A stretch of 5,888 bases of DNA from JAPLXD01 sp041661585 (lineage in GTDB: Bacteria > Patescibacteriota > Minisyncoccia > Moranbacterales > UBA11712). Position 1 is the stretch's first letter, and each line of letters opens with the position of its first letter. The stretch is taken from positions 1 through 5,888 of the forward strand of contig JBAZUC010000049.1 of the NCBI GenBank assembly GCA_041661585.1. The letters run 5' to 3'. Both the position numbers and the translations under genes were made by a program. Below the pieces are notes generated by a model, which was given only the letters and a program-made list of their open reading frames with translations, was not told the DNA's origin and made no database searches. Positions 1-5,169 of this stretch are shown piece by piece.

Positions 1-1
1 G

Positions 2-283
2 ATAAACTCAAGCGCCGCGCAAACCGTACTTTTCGAAATGATCGAAACGGGCGCCGATCCGGAACATATAATCGCCGAAAAAAATTTGGCGCAAATGGAC
101 GACGAAAATGAAATTGAAGATTTGGTGAATAAGATAATTTCTGATAATTCCGAACCAGCTGAAGCTTATAGGGCTGGCAAAGAAAATGCTCTGCAATTTC
201 TTGTGGGGCAAGTAATGAAGGAGACAAAGGGGCGGGTGAATCCGCAAACAGCGGCGGATTTGCTCAAAAAATATCTAACATAG
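2..283 (+). CDS. gatB: GatB C-terminal part (Asp-tRNA(Asn)/Glu-tRNA(Gln) amidotransferase subunit B), 5'-truncated by window edge
   Basis: The open frame runs from the window edge to TAG at 281-283 and gives 93 residues, about the last fifth of a GatB (usually 470-500 aa). What is visible is the helical tail domain shared with YqeY-like proteins, with the family signature of AAQTVLFEMIETG near the start, a central ALQFLVGQVMKETKGR and the ending NPQTAADLLKKYL. In GatCAB this tail holds the misacylated tRNA, while the missing N-terminal kinase-like part phosphorylates Glu-tRNA(Gln) or Asp-tRNA(Asn) before amidation. It acts in the cytoplasm. The first small Cys-rich frame follows 21 bases downstream with its own strong ribosome binding site, and no terminator lies between, so the two may share a transcript. 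The start and the active-site domain are outside the window. Identification rests on recalled family motifs. Confidence 0.94.
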   Translation: MNSSAAQTVLFEMIETGADPEHIIAEKNLAQMDDENEIEDLVNKIISDNSEPAEAYRAGKENALQFLVGQVMKETKGRVNPQTAADLLKKYLT

Positions 284-304
284 CTCTTTTCAAGGAGGGA
301 AAGC

Positions 305-475
305 ATGGTCGAGAAATCTTGTTGCCTGGTTAAATGCAAAGGTGATATCCCAGGGCGCACTTGTATTCCAGAGACATGTGGAGTATTGGAAGAAATTGGA
401 AGAAGGTATATGAAAATTATATTTCTAAACCGTGTTCTTTTGCATGGACGCAAGCCGAAAATGCAAAAGAAATGA
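305..475 (+). CDS. Small Cys-rich hypothetical protein, 56 aa
   Basis: I do not recognise a family. ATG at 305 sits 5 bases after a near-perfect Shine-Dalgarno AAGGAGGG (292-299), and the TGA at 473-475 abuts a strong terminator hairpin, so the unit has the outline of a real gene. The 56-residue product starts MVEKSCCLVKCKGD and has five cysteines, all in the first half (C6, C7, C11, C20, C25), which could bind metal or form disulfides. The second half is basic with no cysteine. A 10-bp perfect tandem repeat at 385-404 lies in the middle. A copy-number change there would shift frame, and the alternative frame after the repeat also reads as plausible protein, so the C-terminal half is less certain than the N-terminal half. 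No signal peptide or membrane segment is seen. It is probably cotranscribed with gatB, 21 bases upstream. Confidence 0.5.
   Translation: MVEKSCCLVKCKGDIPGRTCIPETCGVLEEIGRRYMKIIFLNRVLLHGRKPKMQKK
385..404 (+). repeat. 10-bp tandem duplication (ATTGGAAGAA x2) inside small ORF
   Basis: Two perfect back-to-back copies of ATTGGAAGAA occupy 385-394 and 395-404. Because 10 is not a multiple of 3, gain or loss of a copy would change the reading frame of the surrounding 56-aa frame. With one copy the frame would stop soon after, at a TGA reached through GGT ATA TGA. Confidence 0.8.
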
Positions 476-504
476 ACAGGGACGGAAAACGTCCCTGTGT
501 TTTT
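476..504 (+). terminator. Rho-independent terminator after first small ORF
   Basis: ACAGGGACG (476-484) pairs perfectly with CGTCCCTGT (490-498) over 9 bp around a GAAAA loop, followed by GTTTTTT-like sequence to 504. The stem starts at the base right after the TGA of the upstream small frame. It most likely ends transcripts coming from gatB and the 56-aa frame. Confidence 0.88.
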
Positions 505-531
505 AGGCTTATATGGTATATTTTGTGAAAG

Positions 532-560
532 TTGACAGATTTTTTGGGAAAGTATATCAT
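532..560 (+). promoter_or_regulatory. Near-consensus sigma70-type promoter
   Basis: A perfect -35 box TTGACA (532-537), a 17-base spacer and a -10 box TATCAT (555-560, 5 of 6 to TATAAT) form the best promoter in the window. The expected start is near A567. It lies between two terminators. It is therefore the likely source of transcription for the leader at 567-640 and, by read-through, for the small frames at 672 and 852, since the 31 bases between the second terminator and ATG 672 are too short for another promoter. Confidence 0.6.
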
Positions 561-566
561 TCTTCC

Positions 567-640
567 AGTATGCAAAAAAACGGTCCAAAATTTATAACTG
601 TTTTCTAGCGGAACCCCTCCGAAAGGTGGGGATTTTTTTT
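567..640 (+). ncRNA. Candidate short leader RNA or small RNA ending in a terminator (attenuator-like)
   Basis: If the promoter at 532-560 is real, its transcript of about 74 nt would run into the hairpin and U-tract at 614-640. It could be a free-standing small RNA or a 5' leader that attenuates the genes at 672 and 852. The leader contains a 12-codon frame (ATG 570, TAG 606-608; MQKNGPKFITVF), but this has no ribosome binding site and would be almost leaderless, so I do not call it as a gene. I do not recognise a riboswitch class. Existence rests only on the promoter-terminator pair. Confidence 0.35.
614..640 (+). terminator. Rho-independent terminator or attenuator hairpin upstream of second small ORF
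   Basis: CCCCTCC (614-620) pairs with GGTGGGG (625-631) across a GAAA tetraloop, with a single T-T mismatch after four outer G-C pairs. A run of eight T (633-640) follows. The left arm could instead pair with the G-tract of the next ribosome binding site (658-664), giving a mutually exclusive fold. Confidence 0.72.
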
Positions 641-657
641 GCTCTTTTACAAAAAAA

Positions 658-667
658 GGGGGGGGAG
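658..667 (+). promoter_or_regulatory. Unusual ribosome binding site: eight-G tract preceded by seven A
   Basis: A7 (651-657) is followed directly by G8 (658-665) and AG, ending 4 bases before ATG 672. This supplies a strong anti-Shine-Dalgarno match (GGGGAG), and it decides the start at 672. Homopolymers this long are prone to slippage, so the spacing may vary between cells or between sequencing reads. Confidence 0.6.
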
Positions 668-671
668 ATAT

Positions 672-821
672 ATGGATAAAATAGAAAGCAAGATAATTTC
701 TTATTGCGTAAAATGTCTCAAAATTGAGAGAGAAAACGGGTGGACCAATGAGACAATAGATCCGGATAACATCCAAAAAAAAGCTGGAAGGATATGTAGA
801 TGCTGCAGTCCAACAGCGTAA
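672..821 (+). CDS. Small CxxC-containing hypothetical protein, 49 aa as read; probable frameshift at A8 run
   Basis: I do not recognise a family. The frame opens MDKIESKIISYCVKCLKIER after a strong G-rich ribosome binding site and ends at TAA 819-821. A CVKC pair (C12, C15) is followed by a helix-like stretch. After the A8 run at 775-782 the annotated frame changes character to AGRICRCCSPTA, which looks unlike protein selected for function. Skipping one A instead yields KLEGYVDAAVQQRKQAE and a stop at 832-834, a natural amphipathic, charged helix ending. I think the latter 53-aa product is the biological one, reached either because an A was added in the assembly or by transcriptional or ribosomal slippage. 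The alternative is that the four cysteines C42, C44, C45 with the CVKC pair form a real zinc site in the unshifted product. It lies 17-30 bases upstream of the next small frame. Confidence 0.5.
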   Translation: MDKIESKIISYCVKCLKIERENGWTNETIDPDNIQKKAGRICRCCSPTA

Positions 822-851
822 GCAAGCTGAATAACAGCGTGAGGGGAATCC

Positions 852-1028
852 ATGAAAAAAGAAAACAAAATAAAACCTGCTCCTCCGGAAAGTATCCTGG
901 GACCATCGGCGAAGCTTGATACTTCTAAATGTGATCTTAGGGAGAGCTGTTCTGCCTATGGTCCGGGGTGCACAAAGAGCCAAAGTTATGGTTGTATAAA
1001 ATACGACCCATCGCAAGAGACATCTTAA
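852..1028 (+). CDS. Small Cys-rich hypothetical protein, 58 aa
   Basis: I do not recognise a family. ATG 852 follows GAGGGG (841-846) by 5 bases, and TAA 1026-1028 is 12 bases before a strong terminator, so the gene is well framed. The first 25 residues are polar and proline-containing (MKKENKIKPAPPESILG) and probably disordered. The second half carries four cysteines, C27, C33, C40 and C48, in the segment CDLRESCSAYGPGC then SYGCIKY, a spacing compatible with a small metal site or two disulfides. No signal peptide or membrane segment is seen, which favours a cytoplasmic metal-binding role over disulfides. It is probably cotranscribed with the frame at 672, from the promoter at 532 through the leader terminator. 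It converges on miaA. Confidence 0.62.
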   Translation: MKKENKIKPAPPESILGPSAKLDTSKCDLRESCSAYGPGCTKSQSYGCIKYDPSQETS

Positions 1029-1040
1029 TGTGTCGCCTAT

Positions 1041-1074
1041 GGGCCAGGAAACTTTCCTGGCCCAATTATTTTAT
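1041..1074 (+). terminator. Strong terminator between convergent small-ORF unit and miaA
   Basis: GGGCCAGGAA (1041-1050) and TTCCTGGCCC (1054-1063) form a perfect 10-bp stem with a 3-base loop, followed by AATTATTTTATT. The T-rich side lies on the + strand, so it mainly serves the small-ORF unit. It also sits 8 bases past the miaA stop, and the same hairpin on the - strand lacks a U-tract, so bidirectional use would be weaker. Confidence 0.82.
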
Positions 1075-2000
1075 TGGCTATCATTGTTTGATTTCTTCAG
1101 AAAAGATCGTGTTGATTTTTCTATTTCTTTGTAATTTTCGAGCCACTTGATCCTTTTGTCGCGCCGGAACCAGGTCATTTGCCGCTTGGCATAATTTTTT
1201 TCGGCTTGGGCAACCTTTTCAACAAGCTCTTCTTTTGAAATTTTGTTTTGCAGAAATAGCGGGATCCAGAAATAGGCGAGGCCAAAGGATTGAATTTTTT
1301 TCCAGGACAGCCCTTGCTTGTGTAATTTCTTTATTTCTTCAATCATCCCCTGATTGAAGCGGGCGAGGACGCGTTTTTCGATGTTTGAGTATAATTTTTC
1401 TCTTGGCAATTTCAGTCCGATTTGAAGGAAATGGTATTTGGCATTTTGTATTTGGCATTTTGTATTTGGTATTTGCGGAACTTTTTTTATCGCTTTGCAG
1501 ATTTCAACTGCGCGGATAAGGCGGACTTTATTTTTTTGATCAATATTTTTCGCGCGCGCCGGATCCAGTTTCTTGAGCATAGCGAATAATTTATCAGCCG
1601 AATATTTTTCGAGTTTTTCGCGAAGTTCCCAATCCGGTTTCACCTGTGGAAAATTCACATCGTCGACAACGGCTTTGATCCAAAACCCCGTCCCGCCGCA
1701 GATGATAGGGAGCTTGCCGCGCTGCNNNNNNNNNNCAGTAAGACCCTTGAATTTGGCGACGTTGAAATCCGTGCGAGGGCTGACGATGTCGATCATGTAG
1801 TGGGGGATGTTGTGGGAAATAAAGACTTTATTTTTTGTATTGTAGCTGCCTTCTATCTTGCCTGTACCAACATTCATCCCACGAAAAATCTGCCGGCTGT
1901 CAGCGCTTAGGATTTCGCCTTTGAACTTCTTAGCCAGTTTGATGGCAATATCGGACTTTCCCGAAGAAGTCGGTCCGAGAATGACGAGGATTTTGTTCAT
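1071..2000 (-). CDS. miaA: tRNA dimethylallyltransferase MiaA (interrupted by an assembly gap)
   Basis: MiaA transfers a dimethylallyl group from DMAPP to N6 of A37 in tRNAs that read UNN codons, giving i6A37. The 309-residue frame (length normal for the family) starts with the P-loop GPTSSGKS (residues 9-16), then SADSRQIFRGMNVGTGK (residues 32-48) and GGTGFWIKAVVDD (residues 102-114), and ends with the tRNA-binding KRQMTWFRRD. ATG at 2000 overlaps the miaB TGA as ATGA, with GGAAGG just upstream as ribosome binding site. Ten N at 1726-1735 hide part of the segment between VAKFKGLT and QRGKLPII. By comparison with E. coli MiaA, about four residues more are expected there than the 10 N allow. 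A 42-bp heptad repeat (1433-1474) adds 14 residues, QIPNTKCQIQNAKY, before the conserved IGLKLPREKLY. It is the last gene of the thrS-miaB-miaA operon. Confidence 0.96.
   Translation of the reverse strand: MNKILVILGPTSSGKSDIAIKLAKKFKGEILSADSRQIFRGMNVGTGKIEGSYNTKNKVFISHNIPHYMIDIVSPRTDFNVAKFKGLTXXXXQRGKLPIICGGTGFWIKAVVDDVNFPQVKPDWELREKLEKYSADKLFAMLKKLDPARAKNIDQKNKVRLIRAVEICKAIKKVPQIPNTKCQIQNAKYHFLQIGLKLPREKLYSNIEKRVLARFNQGMIEEIKKLHKQGLSWKKIQSFGLAYFWIPLFLQNKISKEELVEKVAQAEKNYAKRQMTWFRRDKRIKWLENYKEIEKSTRSFLKKSNNDSQ
1433..1474 (-). repeat. Six tandem 7-bp units inserted in frame in miaA
   Basis: On the + strand the units are GGTATTT, GGCATTT, TGTATTT, GGCATTT, TGTATTT, GGTATTT, contiguous from 1433 to 1474. 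Units 2-3 and 4-5 form two exact 14-bp copies. The tract is 42 bp, so it keeps the frame. The same type of unit occurs in miaB (2921-2955). Confidence 0.9.
1726..1735. other. Assembly gap (10 N)
   Basis: Ten consecutive N fall inside miaA. Ten looks like a placeholder length. The conserved spacing in MiaA between the F of VAKF and the G of GKLP (14 residues in E. coli, 10 here) suggests the true gap is near 22 bases. Confidence 0.97.
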
Positions 2001-3277
2001 ACTATTTTTCCTTCCAATCCAAACGATTTGGCTTTGGTGATTTTCACTTTTGCGAAACTCCCCACCGGAATTTTTTTGTTGGAGTGAAAAATGACTTTCT
2101 TCTGGGTGCGGGTGTGGCCTTTGCTGTCGGCGTCAACCAAAACTTCAATCGCTTTTCCGACATACTTTTTGTTGTTCGCGAGTGTGGTTTTGGAAAGAAT
2201 TTCCGTCAGAACTTTTTCGCGTCTCTCTTTTTCTTTTCTCGAAATATTGTCTTTCAAGCGCCAAGCGGCTGTTTCGGGGCGGGGAGAGTATTGAGCGATA
2301 TAGGCCATATCGAATTTCATTTCGCGAAGGAGTTTCGCTGAATTTTCAAATTGCTTTTTCGTTTCTCTCGGAAAGCCGACGATGATGTCGGTTGAGATGG
2401 ACGGCAAAATACTTGGTTGATATTTTTTGTAGGCGGTGCGTATTTTTTCGATCAAATTTTTATAATGTTCGATTGTGTATTTGCGGTTCATTTTGCGAAG
2501 AATTTCATTGTCTCCTGATTGGGCGGGCAAGGAAATATATTCGCAGATTTTTTTCGACTTGGCGAGCGTTTCAATGAGCTCGTCCGACATATCTTTGGGA
2601 TGGGAAGTGAGGAAGATGATCCAAAATTTTCCGGGTATCTTTTTGATTGATTTCAACAGTTTGGGAAAATCTGCTGAGCCGGATTTATAACTGTTCACAT
2701 TCTGTCCCAAAAGTATGATTTCTTTGCATTCCTTTTTTACCAAGCCTTTCACTTCTTTCAAAATATCTTCGGCAGGGCGGGAATATTCGCGTCCGCGGGC
2801 ATAGGGGACGACGCAATAGGCGCAGAAGTTGTTGCAGCCGGTCATTATCGGTACATATGCCGTGTACAGATTTGAATATCTTGGAGATATGCCGAGATAA
2901 TCATTGAGTGGCTTGTTTTTTGTATCTAGTATCTGATATTTTTTATTTAGTATTTTTTTGATTTCATTTGGAAAACTTTTTATTTCGCAGAACAAATCGA
3001 TTTTCCCCTTGAGTCTTCGCTGCACATCCTTGCGGTGAGCCAGGCAGCCGGTGAGGACGATTATCTTTTCAGGCGATTTTTTCTTGATATTATTGATCTG
3101 CCCATAAACCCTGTCTTCGGCTGATTGACGGACGCCGCAGGTGACAAAAACGATTAAATTGGCCTCATCAATTGACGAGGCCTTTTTAATTTTATATTTT
3201 GCCAAATATGTAGCGATTCTTTCGGCGTCGGACTGGTTCATTTGACAGCCGAAAACTTTGATAAAATAGGTCATCAT
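1997..3277 (-). CDS. miaB: tRNA-2-methylthio-N6-dimethylallyladenosine synthase MiaB
   Basis: MiaB is a radical SAM enzyme with two iron-sulfur clusters that adds a methylthio group to i6A37, making ms2i6A37. At 426 aa it has the full family layout: an N-terminal methylthiotransferase domain with cluster cysteines C11 (FGCQMNQSDAER), C47 (TCGVRQSAEDR) and C78 (LTGCLAHRK), the radical SAM CxxxCxxC at C148, C152, C155 (GCNNFCAYCVVPYARGRE), LLGQNVNSY, and a C-terminal TRAM domain ending FGLEGKIV. CGVRQSAEDR and VPYARGRE point to MiaB rather than MtaB or RimO. The usual N before TC is V here. The start is at 3277 (ATGATG, so M2 at 3274 is also possible), overlapping thrS as ATGA. Residues 108-121, the linker between the first two domains, are encoded by a 7-bp tandem repeat. 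The MiaA substrate enzyme is encoded immediately downstream with another ATGA overlap, a functional pair. Confidence 0.95.
   Translation of the reverse strand: MMTYFIKVFGCQMNQSDAERIATYLAKYKIKKASSIDEANLIVFVTCGVRQSAEDRVYGQINNIKKKSPEKIIVLTGCLAHRKDVQRRLKGKIDLFCEIKSFPNEIKKILNKKYQILDTKNKPLNDYLGISPRYSNLYTAYVPIMTGCNNFCAYCVVPYARGREYSRPAEDILKEVKGLVKKECKEIILLGQNVNSYKSGSADFPKLLKSIKKIPGKFWIIFLTSHPKDMSDELIETLAKSKKICEYISLPAQSGDNEILRKMNRKYTIEHYKNLIEKIRTAYKKYQPSILPSISTDIIVGFPRETKKQFENSAKLLREMKFDMAYIAQYSPRPETAAWRLKDNISRKEKERREKVLTEILSKTTLANNKKYVGKAIEVLVDADSKGHTRTQKKVIFHSNKKIPVGSFAKVKITKAKSFGLEGKIV
2921..2955 (-). repeat. Five tandem 7-bp units inserted in frame in miaB linker
   Basis: On the + strand the units are TGTATCT, AGTATCT, GATATTT, TTTATTT, AGTATTT, contiguous from 2921 to 2955, consensus NNTATYT. 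They encode most of KILNKKYQILDTK in the linker between the methylthiotransferase and radical SAM domains. The unit length and consensus match the tract in miaA. Confidence 0.75.
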
Positions 3278-5040
3278 TTCTTGTCTTCGATTTCTTTTGC
3301 AACCTTCTCCAAAAACTTTTCAATCCTCATCGCTCCGAGGTCGCCTTTTTCCCGGTCGCGCACAGCCACGGATTTGGCTTTCATTTCTTTCTCGCCGACA
3401 ATGAGCATATAGTTCACTTTTTGGTTCTGGGCGGTGCGGATTCGTTTTCCAAGAGACTCGCTGGCCTCATTCATCACAACGCGGATGTTGTTTTCTTTTA
3501 GTTTTTTGAAAATATCTTGCGCGTATTTTTCAAACTTTTCCGAAACAGGAATGACCTCAACTTGAACGGGGGAGAGCCAAAGTGGAAAGTGTCCGGCGGT
3601 CTGTTCAACCAAGAACGCGAAAAATCTGTCGAACGATCCCATTATAGCTTTGTGTATTATGACCGGCCTTTCTTGCTTGCCTTTTTCATTTATAAACTCC
3701 AATTCAAATCGTTCCGGCATATAGAAGTCGACTTGTATCGTTGCAATGGAGTCCTCTTTCCCATGCACATTCTTTATTTGAACATCAATTTTCGGTCCAT
3801 AAAAAGCCGCTTCACCTTCTGATTCGATAAATTTCTCTTTGGATTTTTTGAGTGCCGTACGGGCAAATTCAGTTGATTTTTCCCAAAGCTTTCGGTTTTT
3901 GATGTCGCCATACTTTTCAGTATTCTTGAAATCGGGCAAAGAGAGACGAAACCAATATCCTTTTATTCCAAAGTCCTTATAAACTTTTTTGAACAGATTG
4001 AGAACCTGCATGAGCTCATTTTCGATCTGATTTTGCGAACAATAAATATGAGAGTCATTTTGGGAAAAACAACGTGCTCGGATGAGTCCGGTCAAAACGC
4101 CTGATCTTTCAAAGCGATGCAGAGGGCTAAAGTCAGAATAGCGGACCGGCAAATCGCGATAGCTTCTCAACTCATTGCGAAACATAATGTGGTGATGTGG
4201 ACAGTTCATCGGCTTCAGATAGTATTTTTCTCCCTCAATATCAATAGGATTGTACATATCATCTTTGTAGTGCGCTAAGTGTCCGGATTTTTTATAAAGA
4301 TTTTCATGTGCCAAAACAGGCGTATACACAAAGTCATAACCGTTTTGTTTTTCGAGTTCATACATATAGTCTTCAAGTTTCTTGCGGATGTATGCTCCAT
4401 TCGGAAGCCAAAGGGGTAATCCTTTTCCCACTTCATCTGAAATCATGAATAGTTTCAAGTCTCTACCAATCTTTCGATGGTCTCTTTTTTCCGCTTCGGC
4501 CATCATCGCGAGATATTGTCGGAGCTCTTTGTCGGTCGCGAAGGCCACGCCGTATATTCTCTGCAACATCTTGTTTCTTTCATCGCCTTTCCAATAGGCT
4601 CCGGATATCTTGGTGAGTTTGAAAGCCTTCGGACTGATTTCTCCAGTCGAGTCAATGTGTGGGCCTGCGCAAAGATCAATAAAATTTCCTGTTTTATATG
4701 CCGAAACAGTTTTTGATTTCGGATTTCCCTTTTTTATGTCTTTGATCAATTCGATTTTGTAGGGCTGTTTCAGCTTTTTGAATTTCTTCACGGCGTCATC
4801 AATCGAAACATTTCCTTTTTCAAATTTGAAATTTTTGCTAATAATAAGCCGCATTTTTTCTTCAAGAATGGCAAGATCTTCGGGAATGAGAGTGCGGGGC
4901 AGATCAAAGTCATAGTAGAACCCGTTTTCAATGTTCGGCCCGATGCCAAATTGCGCATCAGGGAACATTTCAAAGACCGCCGCGGCCAGAACGTGGGAGA
5001 GAGAATGGCGGAGAATTTCAATTTTGGGTTGTTTTTGCAT
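3274..5040 (-). CDS. thrS: Threonyl-tRNA synthetase lacking the TGS domain
   Basis: ThrRS charges tRNA-Thr and edits Ser-tRNA(Thr). The 588-aa protein begins almost directly with the editing domain: HSLSH (H12, H16) and DLCAGPH (C124, H128) are the four editing-site residues. The class II catalytic core follows, with zinc ligands C280 (PMNCPHH), H331 (QNDSHIY) and H463 (VIIHKAIMGSFDRF), motif 2 R309 and E311 (HRFERSG), and an anticodon-binding domain from about 490 (PVQVEVIPVS). Compared with E. coli ThrRS (642 aa) the zinc residues C280 and H331 are offset by 54, so the N-terminal TGS domain (about 60 aa) is absent. An in-frame TAA at 5047-5049 lies three codons before the ATG, so the short start is real and not a mis-call. 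No clear Shine-Dalgarno precedes it. It is the first gene of an operon with miaB and miaA. Confidence 0.97.
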   Translation of the reverse strand: MQKQPKIEILRHSLSHVLAAAVFEMFPDAQFGIGPNIENGFYYDFDLPRTLIPEDLAILEEKMRLIISKNFKFEKGNVSIDDAVKKFKKLKQPYKIELIKDIKKGNPKSKTVSAYKTGNFIDLCAGPHIDSTGEISPKAFKLTKISGAYWKGDERNKMLQRIYGVAFATDKELRQYLAMMAEAEKRDHRKIGRDLKLFMISDEVGKGLPLWLPNGAYIRKKLEDYMYELEKQNGYDFVYTPVLAHENLYKKSGHLAHYKDDMYNPIDIEGEKYYLKPMNCPHHHIMFRNELRSYRDLPVRYSDFSPLHRFERSGVLTGLIRARCFSQNDSHIYCSQNQIENELMQVLNLFKKVYKDFGIKGYWFRLSLPDFKNTEKYGDIKNRKLWEKSTEFARTALKKSKEKFIESEGEAAFYGPKIDVQIKNVHGKEDSIATIQVDFYMPERFELEFINEKGKQERPVIIHKAIMGSFDRFFAFLVEQTAGHFPLWLSPVQVEVIPVSEKFEKYAQDIFKKLKENNIRVVMNEASESLGKRIRTAQNQKVNYMLIVGEKEMKAKSVAVRDREKGDLGAMRIEKFLEKVAKEIEDKK

Positions 5041-5169
5041 AAAATATTATTAAGTTTTACTCTTGAATAGTACAATCAAATCGGCTAAAAATCAAATTTT
5101 GCAACAGACCAAAGATGACAATTCCGAAGAAATATTCTAATATATAGTCATAAGCATTATTTGCAAAAT
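5041..5169. other. Divergent intergenic region between thrS and the membrane protein gene
   Basis: This AT-rich stretch of 129 bases must carry start signals for both flanking genes. Besides the weak thrS promoter candidate, a -10-like TATAGT (5143-5148) precedes ATG 5170 by 21 bases, but no good -35 box lies 17 bases upstream (ATGACA at 5115-5120 is too far). No hairpin or tRNA is evident. Confidence 0.5.
5067..5095 (-). promoter_or_regulatory. thrS: Candidate promoter for the thrS-miaB-miaA operon
   Basis: On the - strand TTGATT (5095-5090) and TACTAT (5072-5067) are separated by 17 bases, each matching its consensus at 4 of 6 positions. The start would fall about 20 bases before the thrS ATG. 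The boxes are weak and the region is AT-rich, so chance matches are likely. No T-box-like leader fits in this short space. Confidence 0.3.

Noticed and set aside
570..608. 12-codon leader peptide MQKNGPKFITVF
   Set aside because: It has no ribosome binding site, starts within a few bases of the predicted transcript start, and shows no run of a regulatory amino acid codon.
812..840. Direct repeat AACAGCGT at 812-819 and 833-840
   Set aside because: Only eight bases, 21 apart, with no third copy. Probably chance or a short local duplication.
417..1016. 199-codon minus-strand open frame
   Set aside because: It runs antisense through the small-gene cluster and across three terminator or promoter structures, has a hydrophobic, Phe/Cys/Ser-rich composition typical of random AT-rich frames, and lacks a ribosome binding site.
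1997..3277. TGA read as a sense codon (genetic code 25)
   Set aside because: TGA ends miaB and thrS at exact family-length C-termini, and tryptophan and glycine use normal codons.
5041..5169. T-box riboswitch before thrS
   Set aside because: There is no room for the long leader and no T-box or terminator hairpin between the ATG and the divergent gene.
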